Below are positions 11,432 through 20,762 of a stretch of DNA of 64,000 nucleotides, one piece after another. Made by a program: the position numbers and the translations under genes. The notes beneath the pieces were generated by a model. The model saw nothing but the letters and a program-made list of their open reading frames with translations, did no database searches and had not been told where the DNA came from. How positions within the stretch are numbered: position 1 is the stretch's first letter; every line of letters begins with the position of its first letter. The DNA comes from Phocaeicola faecalis (GTDB taxonomy: Bacteria; Bacteroidota; Bacteroidia; Bacteroidales; Bacteroidaceae): the NCBI RefSeq assembly GCF_021730445.1, contig NZ_JADNRM010000001.1:883004-947003 (forward strand). The letters run 5' to 3'.

Positions 11432-12718
11432 ATGACTTACGAAGAAACACTGGATTATTTATATAATAGTGCCCCCCTTTTCCAACATATAGGAAAAGAT
11501 GCCTATAAAGAAGGATTAGAAAACACTTGTCTTTTAGATGAATATTTCGAACATCCTCATCGCAAATTTCGTACCATCCATGTAGCCGGCACCAATGGAA
11601 AAGGTTCATGTTCACACACATTAGCCGCAATCCTACAATCTGCAGGATATAAAACAGGACTCTATACTTCTCCTCACCTCATCGACTTTCGCGAACGAAT
11701 CCGCATCAATGGAACTCCGGTTTCTCAAGAGTTTGTAATTGATTTTGTTAAAAAGCACCGTGCCTTCTTCGAGCCGCTCCACCCCTCTTTCTTTGAACTT
11801 ACCACCGCTATGGCTTTCCATTATTTTGCTACCCAACAAGTAGATGTAGCTATTATTGAAGTGGGACTGGGCGGACGCTTGGACTGCACCAATATTATTC
11901 ATCCCGACCTCTGTCTCATTACCAACATCAGTTTTGACCACGTACAGTTTCTCGGTAATACACTGGCAAAGATTGCCGGAGAGAAAGCCGGTATCATCAA
12001 AGAAAACACACCAGTCGTCATTGGCGAAACTACTCCCGAGACCAAACCGGTCTTTATTGAACGCGCACGGAAAGTTCATGCCCCTATCCTATTTGCCGAA
12101 GAAGAACATCTCTTACAAAGTTCCTCTGTGAACGAAACAGGCGAACGAATTTATCAGACAACCGACTACACTGATTTAAAAGGGGAATTGGGAGGACTGT
12201 GCCAACTTAAAAACACGAACACACTGCTCTCCTCCATTCGCCAATTAAAAGAAATAGGCTACCACTTCAGCGAAGAGAATGTACGCGAAGGATTCGCCCA
12301 TGTCTCAAAACTGACAGGCCTGATGGGACGTTGGCAGAAGTTAGAAGAACATCCTGCATTGGTATGCGACACCGGACACAATGTCGGAGGCATTTCCTAC
12401 ATCGCAGAACAATTGAGACATCAAAAATATGATCGCTTGCATGTCGTGATAGGCATGGTAAATGACAAAGATATCAGCGGAGTGCTCAGTATGCTACCCA
12501 AAGATGCCATTTATTATTTCACCCGTGCCAGTGTACACCGAGCCCTGCCGGAAAATGACTTACAGGAATTGGCACAACAAGCTGGTTTACAAGGCCGGAC
12601 TTATCCCAACGTAAAAGCAGCAGTAGAAGCAGCAAAACAACATTCTTGCGAAAATGACTTCATTTTTGTTGGCGGAAGCAGCTTTATCGTAGCTGATTTA
12701 TTAAAATTTCACGTTTAG
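11432..12718 (+). CDS. folC: Bifunctional folylpolyglutamate synthase / dihydrofolate synthase, 428 aa
   Basis: FolC adds glutamate to dihydropteroate and then extends the polyglutamate tail of folates, using ATP. It is a Mur-ligase-family enzyme. The ATP-binding P-loop is GTNGKGS (residues 53-59) in the context TIHVAGTNGKGS. The family motif SPHLIDFRERIRING follows, then EVGLGGRLDCTNI with the metal-binding residues and ISFDHVQFLGNT. The C-terminal domain has DTGHNVGG and ends in FVGGSSFIVADLL, also typical. The length matches bacterial FolC. It stands alone between the dnaJ terminator and the galactose operon. Confidence 0.95.
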   Translation: MTYEETLDYLYNSAPLFQHIGKDAYKEGLENTCLLDEYFEHPHRKFRTIHVAGTNGKGSCSHTLAAILQSAGYKTGLYTSPHLIDFRERIRINGTPVSQEFVIDFVKKHRAFFEPLHPSFFELTTAMAFHYFATQQVDVAIIEVGLGGRLDCTNIIHPDLCLITNISFDHVQFLGNTLAKIAGEKAGIIKENTPVVIGETTPETKPVFIERARKVHAPILFAEEEHLLQSSSVNETGERIYQTTDYTDLKGELGGLCQLKNTNTLLSSIRQLKEIGYHFSEENVREGFAHVSKLTGLMGRWQKLEEHPALVCDTGHNVGGISYIAEQLRHQKYDRLHVVIGMVNDKDISGVLSMLPKDAIYYFTRASVHRALPENDLQELAQQAGLQGRTYPNVKAAVEAAKQHSCENDFIFVGGSSFIVADLLKFHV

Positions 12719-12741
12719 CGAGTTCACTTTTCCACAAAAAG

Positions 12742-12773
12742 TTTGGGAATACCGAAGAAAATCTTTTTATTTG
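12742..12773 (+). promoter_or_regulatory. Promoter of the galactose operon
   Basis: TTTG at 12742-12745 and TTTATTTG at 12766-12773 (seven of eight bases of TAnnTTTG) are separated by 20 bases, close to the 19-21 expected for the Bacteroides primary sigma factor. The predicted transcript starts near 12780, about 30 bases before galM. Confidence 0.55.
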
Positions 12774-12805
12774 CAATAGTTTTATACTTACTATAAAAAG
12801 ATTTT
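12758..12805. promoter_or_regulatory. 13-bp perfect inverted repeat over the galactose operon start
   Basis: AAAATCTTTTTAT (12758-12770) and its exact reverse complement (12793-12805) flank 22 bases. The left arm overlaps the -7 element and the right arm ends 7 bases before the galM ATG. This fits either an operator for a dimeric regulator of galactose use or a leader hairpin that hides the ribosome binding region. No regulator gene is adjacent. Confidence 0.5.
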
Positions 12806-12812
12806 CAATAAT

Positions 12813-13907
12813 ATGATAAACACATCAACTTCCGATGAGAATTTGTGCGGTCTGAAACGGGCCGACTTTCAAAAAACAGTAAATGGGAAACAAACAGACC
12901 TTTTCATACTAAAAAATGAAAATGGAGTTGAAATAGCTGTCACCAATTATGGTGGTGCTGTCTTGGCAATTATGGCTCCCGATAGAAACGGTAAATTTGC
13001 TAATGTCATCCAAGGGCATGATAGTATAGACCACGTAATCAACAGTCACGAACCTTTTCTGAGTACATTGGTAGGACGTTATGGAAATCGTATCGCAAAC
13101 GGGAAATTCCTTTTAGAGGGTCAGGAATACTCACTGACAATCAATAACGGGCCAAACTCACTACACGGCGGACCAACCGGTTTTCACGCACGTGTTTGGG
13201 ACGCAGAACAAGTCACTCCGCAAAGTTTAAAGCTACATTATTTATCTGCAGATGGCGAAGAAGGCTTCCCCGGAAATCTGGATGTAACTGTAGTTTATAC
13301 ACTGAGTAACCAGAATGAATTCATCATAACCTACTCAGCAGTAACAGATAAAACAACGTTAGTCAATCTCACTCACCACGGCTTTTTCAGCCTTTCAGGT
13401 ATTGCCAATCCTACGGCAAGTGTTGAAAACAACATCGTAACCATTAATGCAGACTTTTATACTCCTATGAATAATGTATCTATTCCTACCGGCGAGATAG
13501 CCAAAGTAGAAGGTACACCGATGGATTTCCGCACTCCTCATGCCGTGGGTAGCCGCATTAATGATAAATTCGAACAATTAGAGTTTGGTGCCGGCTATGA
13601 CCATTGCTACGTACTCAATAAACGCGAACAAGGAACGCTTAGCTTTGCCGCCAAATGTGTTGAACCCGAAAGCGGACGTAGCATGGAAGTTTACACCACC
13701 GAACCGGGTGTTCAAGTCTATACCGCCAACTGGCACAATGGTTTTGAAGGAGCTCACGGAGCTACTTTCCCTGCCAGAAGCGCTATCTGCTTTGAAGCAC
13801 AGCACTTCCCTGACACTCCGAATAAAGGCCATTTCCCTTCTTGTGTATTAAAACCGGGAGAGGCATATACACAGATAACCGTCTATAAATTCGGCGTAGA
13901 AAAATAA
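12813..13907 (+). CDS. galM: Aldose 1-epimerase (galactose mutarotase), 364 aa
   Basis: GalM interconverts the beta and alpha anomers of galactose so that galactokinase can act. The conserved histidines are in NSLHGGPTGFH and LVNLTHHGFFSL; the catalytic base Glu is in ICFEAQHFPDTPN near the C-terminus. There is no signal peptide, so this form is cytoplasmic. The gene leads an operon with a sugar permease (42 bases on) and galK, forming the entry steps of galactose use. galT and galE are not in the window. Confidence 0.93.
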   Translation: MINTSTSDENLCGLKRADFQKTVNGKQTDLFILKNENGVEIAVTNYGGAVLAIMAPDRNGKFANVIQGHDSIDHVINSHEPFLSTLVGRYGNRIANGKFLLEGQEYSLTINNGPNSLHGGPTGFHARVWDAEQVTPQSLKLHYLSADGEEGFPGNLDVTVVYTLSNQNEFIITYSAVTDKTTLVNLTHHGFFSLSGIANPTASVENNIVTINADFYTPMNNVSIPTGEIAKVEGTPMDFRTPHAVGSRINDKFEQLEFGAGYDHCYVLNKREQGTLSFAAKCVEPESGRSMEVYTTEPGVQVYTANWHNGFEGAHGATFPARSAICFEAQHFPDTPNKGHFPSCVLKPGEAYTQITVYKFGVEK

Positions 13908-13949
13908 GCAAAAACAATTTTAAAAATAAACATAAAGAACGATCTAACA

Positions 13950-15221
13950 ATGGCTCAAAAAACAAAACAATGGGGTGCTATCATCATCATGATTGCCCTT
14001 TTTGCAATGATTGCCTTCGTGACTAACTTGTGTACACCTATGGCAACAATTATCAAAAACCAGGGACCAATTTCGAATGTGCTTGCACAGATTGGTAACT
14101 ATGGTAACTTTATCGCTTACCTCGTAATGGGTATCCCCGCCGGTATGCTTATCTCCAAGTATGGCTATAAGAGAACAGCTCTTATCGGTCTTGTCGTAGG
14201 TAGTATAGGTATCCTTATCCAATGGATTAGCGGTCTGATGGATGTGGACAATAATCTCGGTCTCGTATTTACTGTTTACCTGATTGGTGCTTTCATCGCC
14301 GGTCTGTGTATGTGTATCCTTAACTGCGTGGTTAACCCTATGCTGAATCTCCTTGGAGGTGGTGGTAACAGCGGTAACCAGCTGATTCAGATTGGTGGTG
14401 TATTCAATTCTACCGCAGCTGTAGCTTGTTATATCCTGATGGGTGCCCTCATCGGTGATGCTGCAAAAGCCAAGATTTCTGATGCAACACCTGCCTTGAT
14501 GATTGCACTTGCTATTTTTGTAGTGGCTTTCATCGTTATCTCATTTACTAAAATTGAAGAACCCAAACAAGCTCCCGTGCAGCTCGACCTTATCAAAGGC
14601 GCAATGAGCTACCGTCACTTTGCACTGGGTACTTTGGGTATTTTCGTATATATGGGCATCGAAGTAGGTGTACCTAACTTTGTACAACAGTACCTTATCA
14701 GTGACTACGGACTCCCCGCCAGTACAGTAGGTATGATTGTGGCAGTTTATTGGTTCATGATGCTGATTGGCCGCTTCGTAGGCGCCAGCATCGGTGAAAA
14801 AGTATCAAGCCGTACCATGATTACCGTTGTATCATCAGCTACTATCATTCTTGTTTTATTCGGTATGTTTGCACCTTCCATCAAAGTAGCTTTCCCCGGT
14901 GTGAATTGGGGTACCCTCCAAATTATTTGGGAAGAAATTCCTCTGGGCATCTTCTCATTCTTACTGGTAGGTCTTTGTACTTCAGTAATGTGGGGAGCTA
15001 TTTTCAATATGGCAGTTGAAGGTCTTGGCAAGTACACAGCCATCGCTTCCGGTATCTTTATGACAATGGTATTCGGTTGTGCTGTGATGATGTTTATCCA
15101 AGCCACCGTTGCCGACCTCGTAGGCTATATTCAGAGCTTCTGGTGTGTAGTAGCTTGCGCTGTCTACCTGCTGTTCTACGCTCTTATCGGCAGCAAGGTT
15201 ACAAGAAGAGAAGCAGAATAA
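13950..15221 (+). CDS. Sugar MFS transporter (FucP/GluP-like), probable galactose or glucose permease, 423 aa
   Basis: About twelve hydrophobic helices with major facilitator loops such as GIPAGMLISKYGYKRT between helices 2 and 3. The conserved glycine-rich region LNCVVNPMLNLLGGGGNSGNQLIQIGGVFNS is like the FucP/GluP sugar-proton symporters. Codon use is strongly biased and even (ggt, ctt, atc), which suggests high expression. Its place between galM and galK makes galactose the most likely substrate, with glucose also possible in this family. It acts in the inner membrane. Confidence 0.88.
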   Translation: MAQKTKQWGAIIIMIALFAMIAFVTNLCTPMATIIKNQGPISNVLAQIGNYGNFIAYLVMGIPAGMLISKYGYKRTALIGLVVGSIGILIQWISGLMDVDNNLGLVFTVYLIGAFIAGLCMCILNCVVNPMLNLLGGGGNSGNQLIQIGGVFNSTAAVACYILMGALIGDAAKAKISDATPALMIALAIFVVAFIVISFTKIEEPKQAPVQLDLIKGAMSYRHFALGTLGIFVYMGIEVGVPNFVQQYLISDYGLPASTVGMIVAVYWFMMLIGRFVGASIGEKVSSRTMITVVSSATIILVLFGMFAPSIKVAFPGVNWGTLQIIWEEIPLGIFSFLLVGLCTSVMWGAIFNMAVEGLGKYTAIASGIFMTMVFGCAVMMFIQATVADLVGYIQSFWCVVACAVYLLFYALIGSKVTRREAE

Positions 15222-15262
15222 TAATAAATGCGATATATTAACCTTTAAATTATAGAATTATC

Positions 15263-16417
15263 ATGGACATAGAATATGTAAGAAGTCGCTTCATCAAGCA
15301 TTTTGATGGCACAACAGGTTCAGTATATGCTTCACCCGGCCGTATCAACCTCATTGGTGAACATACCGATTATAACGGTGGTTTCGTATTTCCGGGTGCT
15401 GTAGATAAAGGCATGATTGCTGAAATCAAACCTAACGGAACAGATAAAGTACGCGCTTACTCTATCGACCTGAAAGACTATGTAGAATTCGGTTTAAACG
15501 AAGAAGATGCCCCTAAAGCTAGTTGGGCAAGATATATCTTCGGAGTTTGCCGTGAAATGATTAAGCGTGGCGTAAACGTAAAAGGCTTTGATACTGCATT
15601 TGCGGGTGATGTGCCCTTGGGTGCCGGTATGTCTTCATCAGCTGCATTGGAAAGTACCTATGCTTTTGCCATCAATGATTTGTTTGGCGACAACAAAATA
15701 GATAAATTCGAATTGGCTAAAATAGGTCAGGCAACTGAACATAATTATTGTGGTGTAAACTGCGGTATCATGGACCAGTTTGCTTCTGTATTCGGTAAAG
15801 CAGGCAGTTTAATTCGTTTGGATTGCCGTTCATTGGAATACCAATATTTCCCATTCAAGCCAGAAGGATACCGTTTGGTATTGGTAGACTCTGTAGTCAA
15901 ACACGAATTGGCATCATCTGCATACAACAAACGCCGTCAAAGCTGTGAAGCCGCTGTTGCTGCTATCCAAAAGAAGCATCCGCACGTAGAATTCTTGCGT
16001 GACTGTACAATGGAAATGTTGCAGGAAGCTAAAGCTGACATCAGCGAAGAAGACTACATGCGTGCAGAATATGTAATCGAAGAAATCCAACGTGTACTTG
16101 ATGTTTGTGACGCATTGGAAAGAGGTGATTACGAAACTGTCGGCCAGAAAATGTACGAAACACACAATGGCATGAGCAAATTATATGAAGTTAGCTGCGA
16201 AGAACTTGACTTCTTAAATGATATCGCATTCGATTGCGGTGTTACCGGCTCACGTGTGATGGGCGGTGGCTTTGGCGGATGTACTATCAACTTAGTGAAG
16301 AATGAACTTTATGAAACATTCATCACTACCGCAAAAGAAAGATTCAAAGAAAAATTCGGTCGCAGCCCGAAAGTTTACGATGTAGTTATCAGCGACGGTT
16401 CTCGTAAATTAATCTAA
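15263..16417 (+). CDS. galK: Galactokinase, 384 aa
   Basis: A GHMP kinase that phosphorylates alpha-D-galactose at O1 with ATP. The galactokinase signature is GRINLIGEHTDYNGG near residue 28. The ATP-binding motif is PLGAGMSSSAALE, and the third GHMP motif is VMGGGFGGCTINLV near the C-terminus. The catalytic Asp is in NCGIMDQFAS. The length is normal. It is the last gene of the galM-permease-galK unit and is closed by a strong terminator. Confidence 0.96.
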   Translation: MDIEYVRSRFIKHFDGTTGSVYASPGRINLIGEHTDYNGGFVFPGAVDKGMIAEIKPNGTDKVRAYSIDLKDYVEFGLNEEDAPKASWARYIFGVCREMIKRGVNVKGFDTAFAGDVPLGAGMSSSAALESTYAFAINDLFGDNKIDKFELAKIGQATEHNYCGVNCGIMDQFASVFGKAGSLIRLDCRSLEYQYFPFKPEGYRLVLVDSVVKHELASSAYNKRRQSCEAAVAAIQKKHPHVEFLRDCTMEMLQEAKADISEEDYMRAEYVIEEIQRVLDVCDALERGDYETVGQKMYETHNGMSKLYEVSCEELDFLNDIAFDCGVTGSRVMGGGFGGCTINLVKNELYETFITTAKERFKEKFGRSPKVYDVVISDGSRKLI

Positions 16418-16465
16418 ATTCACAGATATGTGAACTTGACACAAAAGTCAAAATAAACTTAAATT

Positions 16466-16504
16466 AGCCGCCATTGAACAATGAAAATCAATGGCGGCTT
16501 TTTT
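16466..16504 (+). terminator. Rho-independent terminator of the galactose operon
   Basis: AGCCGCCATTGA (16466-16477) and TCAATGGCGGCT (16488-16499) form a perfect 12-bp GC-rich stem with a 10-base loop, followed by a T-run. An in-frame ATG at 16481 lies in the loop, which rules it out as the start of the next gene. Confidence 0.9.
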
Positions 16505-16522
16505 CTAAAACAAAACTATATC

Positions 16523-18613
16523 ATGAAAACATTATGCACATTATTGTTAGTTCTGGGAACCTTATGCTCCATACAAGCCCAAGAACGTAAAGTGAACCAG
16601 CCTCCGTTCATCGCCCGTAACACATCTACAGTAGAAATCAACCAAATCACCCTCTCTGATACCGCTACCGTTCTGGACATCAAAGCCTATTATCGTCCTC
16701 ACTACTGGATTCGAATCAGTGGAGAAAGTTATCTGCTGGCTGATAACGGTGAAAAATTTCCCATCCGGTCGGGCAACGGCATTACCCTCGACAAAGAATT
16801 CTGGATGCCCGACAGCGGTGAGGCTACTTTCAGTCTGATATTCCCTACCCTGCCGGCTACCGTAAAGACCATAGACTTTATAGAAAGTGACTGCGAAGAT
16901 TGCTACAAAGTATGGGGCATTCCTTTAAATGGGAAATTGCCCGAATTAGTGTTGCCGGAAAAGGTAACACAAAAAACAAACGCTATAGAAACATTACCCA
17001 CTCCTCAATTGACAATGGGAAAGGCTACACTAAGTGGAAAACTTCTGGACTATAAACCAAACTATCAACTCAACTTGAATGCCTACCTTTGTGAGTTATT
17101 GACCGGTAACGAAAGCGAAATACCCATCGAAATCAAAGAAGACGGCAGCTTCTGTACAGTAATCGATCTCTCCGCTCCGACCAGCCTTGATTTAGTGATG
17201 GGAAGGGAGAAAATAAGCACACTATTTGTGGCTCCCGGAGAAGAAACAAAAGTTGTCATTAACTTACGGGAAATCAGCCGTTCGCAAAGCAAATTGCTGA
17301 AACAAAACCAACAGGAAGGAGAAAAGCTGTATTTCTCAGGCACAATGGCGCAACTCAACAAAACCCTGAACAGCAAATGGGCAACCGAATGGAAAGGAAA
17401 AGATTTTCTGAAAGATGTATATAATATGTCGGCAGAAGAATATAAAGCCTATTGCCTGAATAAATACCAAGACAGAAATTCAACCATACAAAACGCTAAA
17501 GAACTGGACAATGCATCCCGTCAACTGTTACTGATAGACAATAAATACCAATGCATCGCAGCACTTAACAGCATCGACTCAAATTTGATGAATGCACATA
17601 TATATTATAGTGGGCTACCCGAAAGAGAAGCATACAAGAGCTATAAGGCCCCCGATTTGCCAGCCGACTATTATGACTATATAAGAACCATAGGAGCAAT
17701 GAACAGCAATGAGATGCTTTACTGTAACGGCTATTCCAGAATGCTAAAATATTTAGGCTATGAAATACGCGTTCCATTGGACGGCAATATGAAAGACATA
17801 TTCAGCTATGTTAGTTCGTCAGACCGGACTTCGGCCGAAGATGCAGCAGTCATCAAAGCATATAAAGACAGTATTGATGCAGGAAAAAGTGCCAAAGCAT
17901 TAGCCGAAAAGATGCAGGATTTGAGAAAGAAATATGACCCGCTGTTCATGGAATACAGCAAGAAAGTACAAGAAGCCGGCATGAAAGTAGTGACCGACTA
18001 TATGGGTACTGATAAAGGATTTTTCTTTGATATACGCAAAGCAATGAAATATGCCGAAAAAATCACCGACTTCCGACCGTTGACAGAAACCGATTTTCAG
18101 GAAATTCGCCAGATGGAAAACCCTTACTATCTGGAAAAACTGACTTCGATGAACAATAAGCTGATAGAAACGATTGAAGCCAACAAAAAGAAAACAGGGT
18201 TCACCGTCAACGAAACCGGTGAGGTAGCAAATGAAGATTTATTCGCATCCATCATCTCCAAGTTCAGAGGAAAAGTCGTGCTGGTAGATTTCTGGGCAAC
18301 CTGGTGCGGCCCCTGCCAAATGGCAATGAAAAATATGAAGCCAATGAAAGAAGAATTGGCAGGCAAAGACATAGTATATTTATTCATTGCCGGTGAAAAC
18401 TCGCCAAAAGAAACATGGGAAAACATGATTTCCGACATTCATGGAGAGCATTATCGCCTCACCAATGCACAATGGGCTTACATCAACAAACAATTCAGCA
18501 TTCAGGGAGTGCCCACTTATATGATTATTGATAAAGAAGGAAGCATCAAAAATAAGTTTACCGGCTTCCCGGGAGTAGATACAGTAAAAAAACAATTGCT
18601 GGAACTTTTATAA
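16523..18613 (+). CDS. Exported protein with C-terminal thioredoxin (TlpA/AhpC-like) domain, 696 aa
   Basis: I choose ATG 16523 because it begins a clean signal peptide (MKTLCTLLLVLGTLCSIQAQ), while the in-frame ATG at 16481 sits inside the preceding terminator. Residues 21-560 are a large beta-rich then helical region that I do not recognise beyond similarity to other Bacteroides thioredoxin-tailed proteins. The C-terminal 140 residues are a thioredoxin fold with the redox motif CGPC (595-598) in VDFWATWCGPCQMAM and the cis-proline in QGVPTYMII. It is likely periplasmic and acts in thiol-disulfide exchange; the partner is unknown. Confidence 0.85.
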   Translation: MKTLCTLLLVLGTLCSIQAQERKVNQPPFIARNTSTVEINQITLSDTATVLDIKAYYRPHYWIRISGESYLLADNGEKFPIRSGNGITLDKEFWMPDSGEATFSLIFPTLPATVKTIDFIESDCEDCYKVWGIPLNGKLPELVLPEKVTQKTNAIETLPTPQLTMGKATLSGKLLDYKPNYQLNLNAYLCELLTGNESEIPIEIKEDGSFCTVIDLSAPTSLDLVMGREKISTLFVAPGEETKVVINLREISRSQSKLLKQNQQEGEKLYFSGTMAQLNKTLNSKWATEWKGKDFLKDVYNMSAEEYKAYCLNKYQDRNSTIQNAKELDNASRQLLLIDNKYQCIAALNSIDSNLMNAHIYYSGLPEREAYKSYKAPDLPADYYDYIRTIGAMNSNEMLYCNGYSRMLKYLGYEIRVPLDGNMKDIFSYVSSSDRTSAEDAAVIKAYKDSIDAGKSAKALAEKMQDLRKKYDPLFMEYSKKVQEAGMKVVTDYMGTDKGFFFDIRKAMKYAEKITDFRPLTETDFQEIRQMENPYYLEKLTSMNNKLIETIEANKKKTGFTVNETGEVANEDLFASIISKFRGKVVLVDFWATWCGPCQMAMKNMKPMKEELAGKDIVYLFIAGENSPKETWENMISDIHGEHYRLTNAQWAYINKQFSIQGVPTYMIIDKEGSIKNKFTGFPGVDTVKKQLLELL

Positions 18614-18663
18614 ATAAAACAAACCATAAACCATACCAGTTTGTTAGACCGAAAGATGAAAAT

Positions 18664-18679
18664 ATATTCTATAGAATAT
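18664..18679. promoter_or_regulatory. 16-bp perfect palindrome upstream of transketolase
   Basis: ATATTCTATAGAATAT is self-complementary and lies about 40 bases before the -7 element at 18719-18726, where an activator site would be placed. It could be an operator for tkt-rpiB, but the AT-rich setting makes chance possible. Confidence 0.35.
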
Positions 18680-18718
18680 TCTTCATAGAGTTAGGAATGA
18701 CATTATCAAAGATTTAAT

Positions 18719-18726
18719 TATCTTTG
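18719..18726 (+). promoter_or_regulatory. -7 element for tkt-rpiB
   Basis: TATCTTTG is an exact TAnnTTTG match, 24 bases before the transketolase ATG. The -33 position has no clear TTTG. Confidence 0.7.
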
Positions 18727-18749
18727 CACCATAAATAACATTTTACGCT

Positions 18750-20762
18750 ATGAATGATAAGAAACTAATGAATCGCGCAGCCGATAATATCCGTATTTTA
18801 GCCGCAGCGATGGTAGAGAAAGCCAATTCCGGTCACCCCGGCGGTGCCATGGGTGGCGCTGATTTCATAAACGTACTCTTTTCAGAGTTCTTAGTATATG
18901 ACCCGGAAAATCCGTGTTGGGAAGGTCGTGACCGCTTCTTCCTCGACCCGGGACACATGTCACCGATGCTTTACTCCGTATTAGCAATGAGTGGCAAGTT
19001 CACCATAGACGAACTAAAAGAATTCCGCCAATGGGGAAGCCCCACTCCGGGCCATCCCGAAGTGAACATCATGCGCGGTATTGAGAACACATCCGGTCCT
19101 TTGGGACAGGGACATACATTTGCGGTAGGTGCAGCCATCGCAGCCAAGTTCCTGAAAGCCCGTTTGGGAGACGTGATGAATCAGACTATATATGCTTACA
19201 TCTCAGATGGGGGTATCCAGGAAGAAATTTCTCAGGGAGCAGGTCGTTTGGCCGGTCACTTGGGCTTGGATAATCTCATTATGTTCTATGATTCAAACGA
19301 CATTCAGCTTTCTACCGAAACGAATGCGGTTACCAGCGAAGATGTCGCCAAGAAATACGAAGCCTGGCACTGGAAAGTAATGACTATCGACGGCAATGAC
19401 CCTGATGCCATTCGTGCCGCACTGACCGAAGCCAAAACCGTAACCGGCAAACCGACATTGATTATCGGTAAAACCGTGATGGGAAAAGGCGCACGCAAAG
19501 CGGATAATTCAAGCTATGAACGCAACTGCGGTACCCACGGTGCTCCTTTGGGTGGCGACGCATATATCAACACCATTAAGAATCTGGGTGGTGACCTCGA
19601 AAATCCATTTCAGATTTTTACAGAAGTGGAAGAGCTCTATGCTAAACGCAAAGAAGAACTGAAAAAAATCGTAGCCGAAAGATATGCATACAAGGCCGAA
19701 TGGACAAAGGCAAACCCCGAACTGGCAGCCAAAATGAACTTCTGGTTCTCGGGCAAGACTCCCCAAATCGATTGGAACGCTATCGAACAGAAAGCCAATG
19801 CCGCCACCCGTGCCGCATCAGCAACTGTTCTAGGAGTATTGGCTACCGAAGTAGAAAACATGATTGTATCTTCTGCCGATTTGTCCAACTCCGACAAAAC
19901 AGACGGATTCCTGAAGAAAACCCATGCATTCACTTATGGTGATTTCAGCGGTGCCTTCTTGCAAGCAGGCGTATCCGAACTGACCATGGCATGTTGCTGT
20001 CTGGGTATGGTTTTGCACGGTGGTATCATCGCTGCATGTGCCACTTTCTTTGTCTTCTCAGACTACATGAAACCGGCTATCCGTATGGCAGCCCTAATGG
20101 AACTTCCCATTAAGTTCATTTGGTCACACGATGCTTTCCGTGTAGGTGAAGACGGTCCTACTCACGAACCGGTAGAACAAGAAGCACAAATCCGTCTGAT
20201 GGAAAAACTGAAGAACCACAAAGGACACAACTCCATGTTGGTACTCCGTCCGGCCGATGTAGAAGAAGCCACCGTTGCATGGAAACTGGCAATGGAGAAC
20301 ACCTCTACTCCGACTGCTTTGATTTTCTCTCGTCAGAATATCAACAACCTGCCCGCAGGCAACAACTACAGCCAAGTAGAAAAAGGTGCTTACATTGTTG
20401 CAGGTTCGGATGCTGACCCCGACGTAGTTCTTGTAGCTTCCGGCTCCGAAGTATCCACTTTAGTGGCAGGTGCAGAACTGCTCCGCAAAGACGGTGTCAA
20501 AGTACGCATTGTCTCAGTACCGTCAGAAGGTCTGTTCCGCAATCAGAGCAAAGAATATCAAAACAGTGTTATCCCTGCCGATGCCAAAGTATTCGGTCTG
20601 ACAGCCGGTCTGCCCATCAATCTTCAAGGTCTGGTAGGTGCAAATGGCAAAATATGGGGATTGGAATCATTCGGATTCTCTGCTCCTTATAAAGTATTGG
20701 ATGAAAAACTGGGCTTCACGGCACAGAATGTGTATAACCAGGTAAAGGAAATGCTGGCATGA
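18750..20762 (+). CDS. tkt: Transketolase, 670 aa
   Basis: A ThDP-dependent enzyme of the non-oxidative pentose phosphate pathway that moves two-carbon units between sugar phosphates. N-terminal landmarks are ANSGHPGGAMGGADF and DPGHMSPMLYS. The ThDP/metal motif reads ISDGGIQEEI followed by FYDSNDIQ, with Ser in the first position of the usual GDG. The central domain has the region SHDAFRVGEDGPTHEPVEQEA, with conserved substrate-contacting residues. The length is that of a complete one-chain transketolase. rpiB overlaps its stop by four bases, so both pentose-phosphate enzymes are translationally coupled. Confidence 0.95.
   Translation: MNDKKLMNRAADNIRILAAAMVEKANSGHPGGAMGGADFINVLFSEFLVYDPENPCWEGRDRFFLDPGHMSPMLYSVLAMSGKFTIDELKEFRQWGSPTPGHPEVNIMRGIENTSGPLGQGHTFAVGAAIAAKFLKARLGDVMNQTIYAYISDGGIQEEISQGAGRLAGHLGLDNLIMFYDSNDIQLSTETNAVTSEDVAKKYEAWHWKVMTIDGNDPDAIRAALTEAKTVTGKPTLIIGKTVMGKGARKADNSSYERNCGTHGAPLGGDAYINTIKNLGGDLENPFQIFTEVEELYAKRKEELKKIVAERYAYKAEWTKANPELAAKMNFWFSGKTPQIDWNAIEQKANAATRAASATVLGVLATEVENMIVSSADLSNSDKTDGFLKKTHAFTYGDFSGAFLQAGVSELTMACCCLGMVLHGGIIAACATFFVFSDYMKPAIRMAALMELPIKFIWSHDAFRVGEDGPTHEPVEQEAQIRLMEKLKNHKGHNSMLVLRPADVEEATVAWKLAMENTSTPTALIFSRQNINNLPAGNNYSQVEKGAYIVAGSDADPDVVLVASGSEVSTLVAGAELLRKDGVKVRIVSVPSEGLFRNQSKEYQNSVIPADAKVFGLTAGLPINLQGLVGANGKIWGLESFGFSAPYKVLDEKLGFTAQNVYNQVKEMLA

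Noticed and set aside
16481..16522. Upstream in-frame start for the thioredoxin-domain protein
   Set aside because: The ATG lies in the loop of the galK terminator and would add residues before a good signal peptide.
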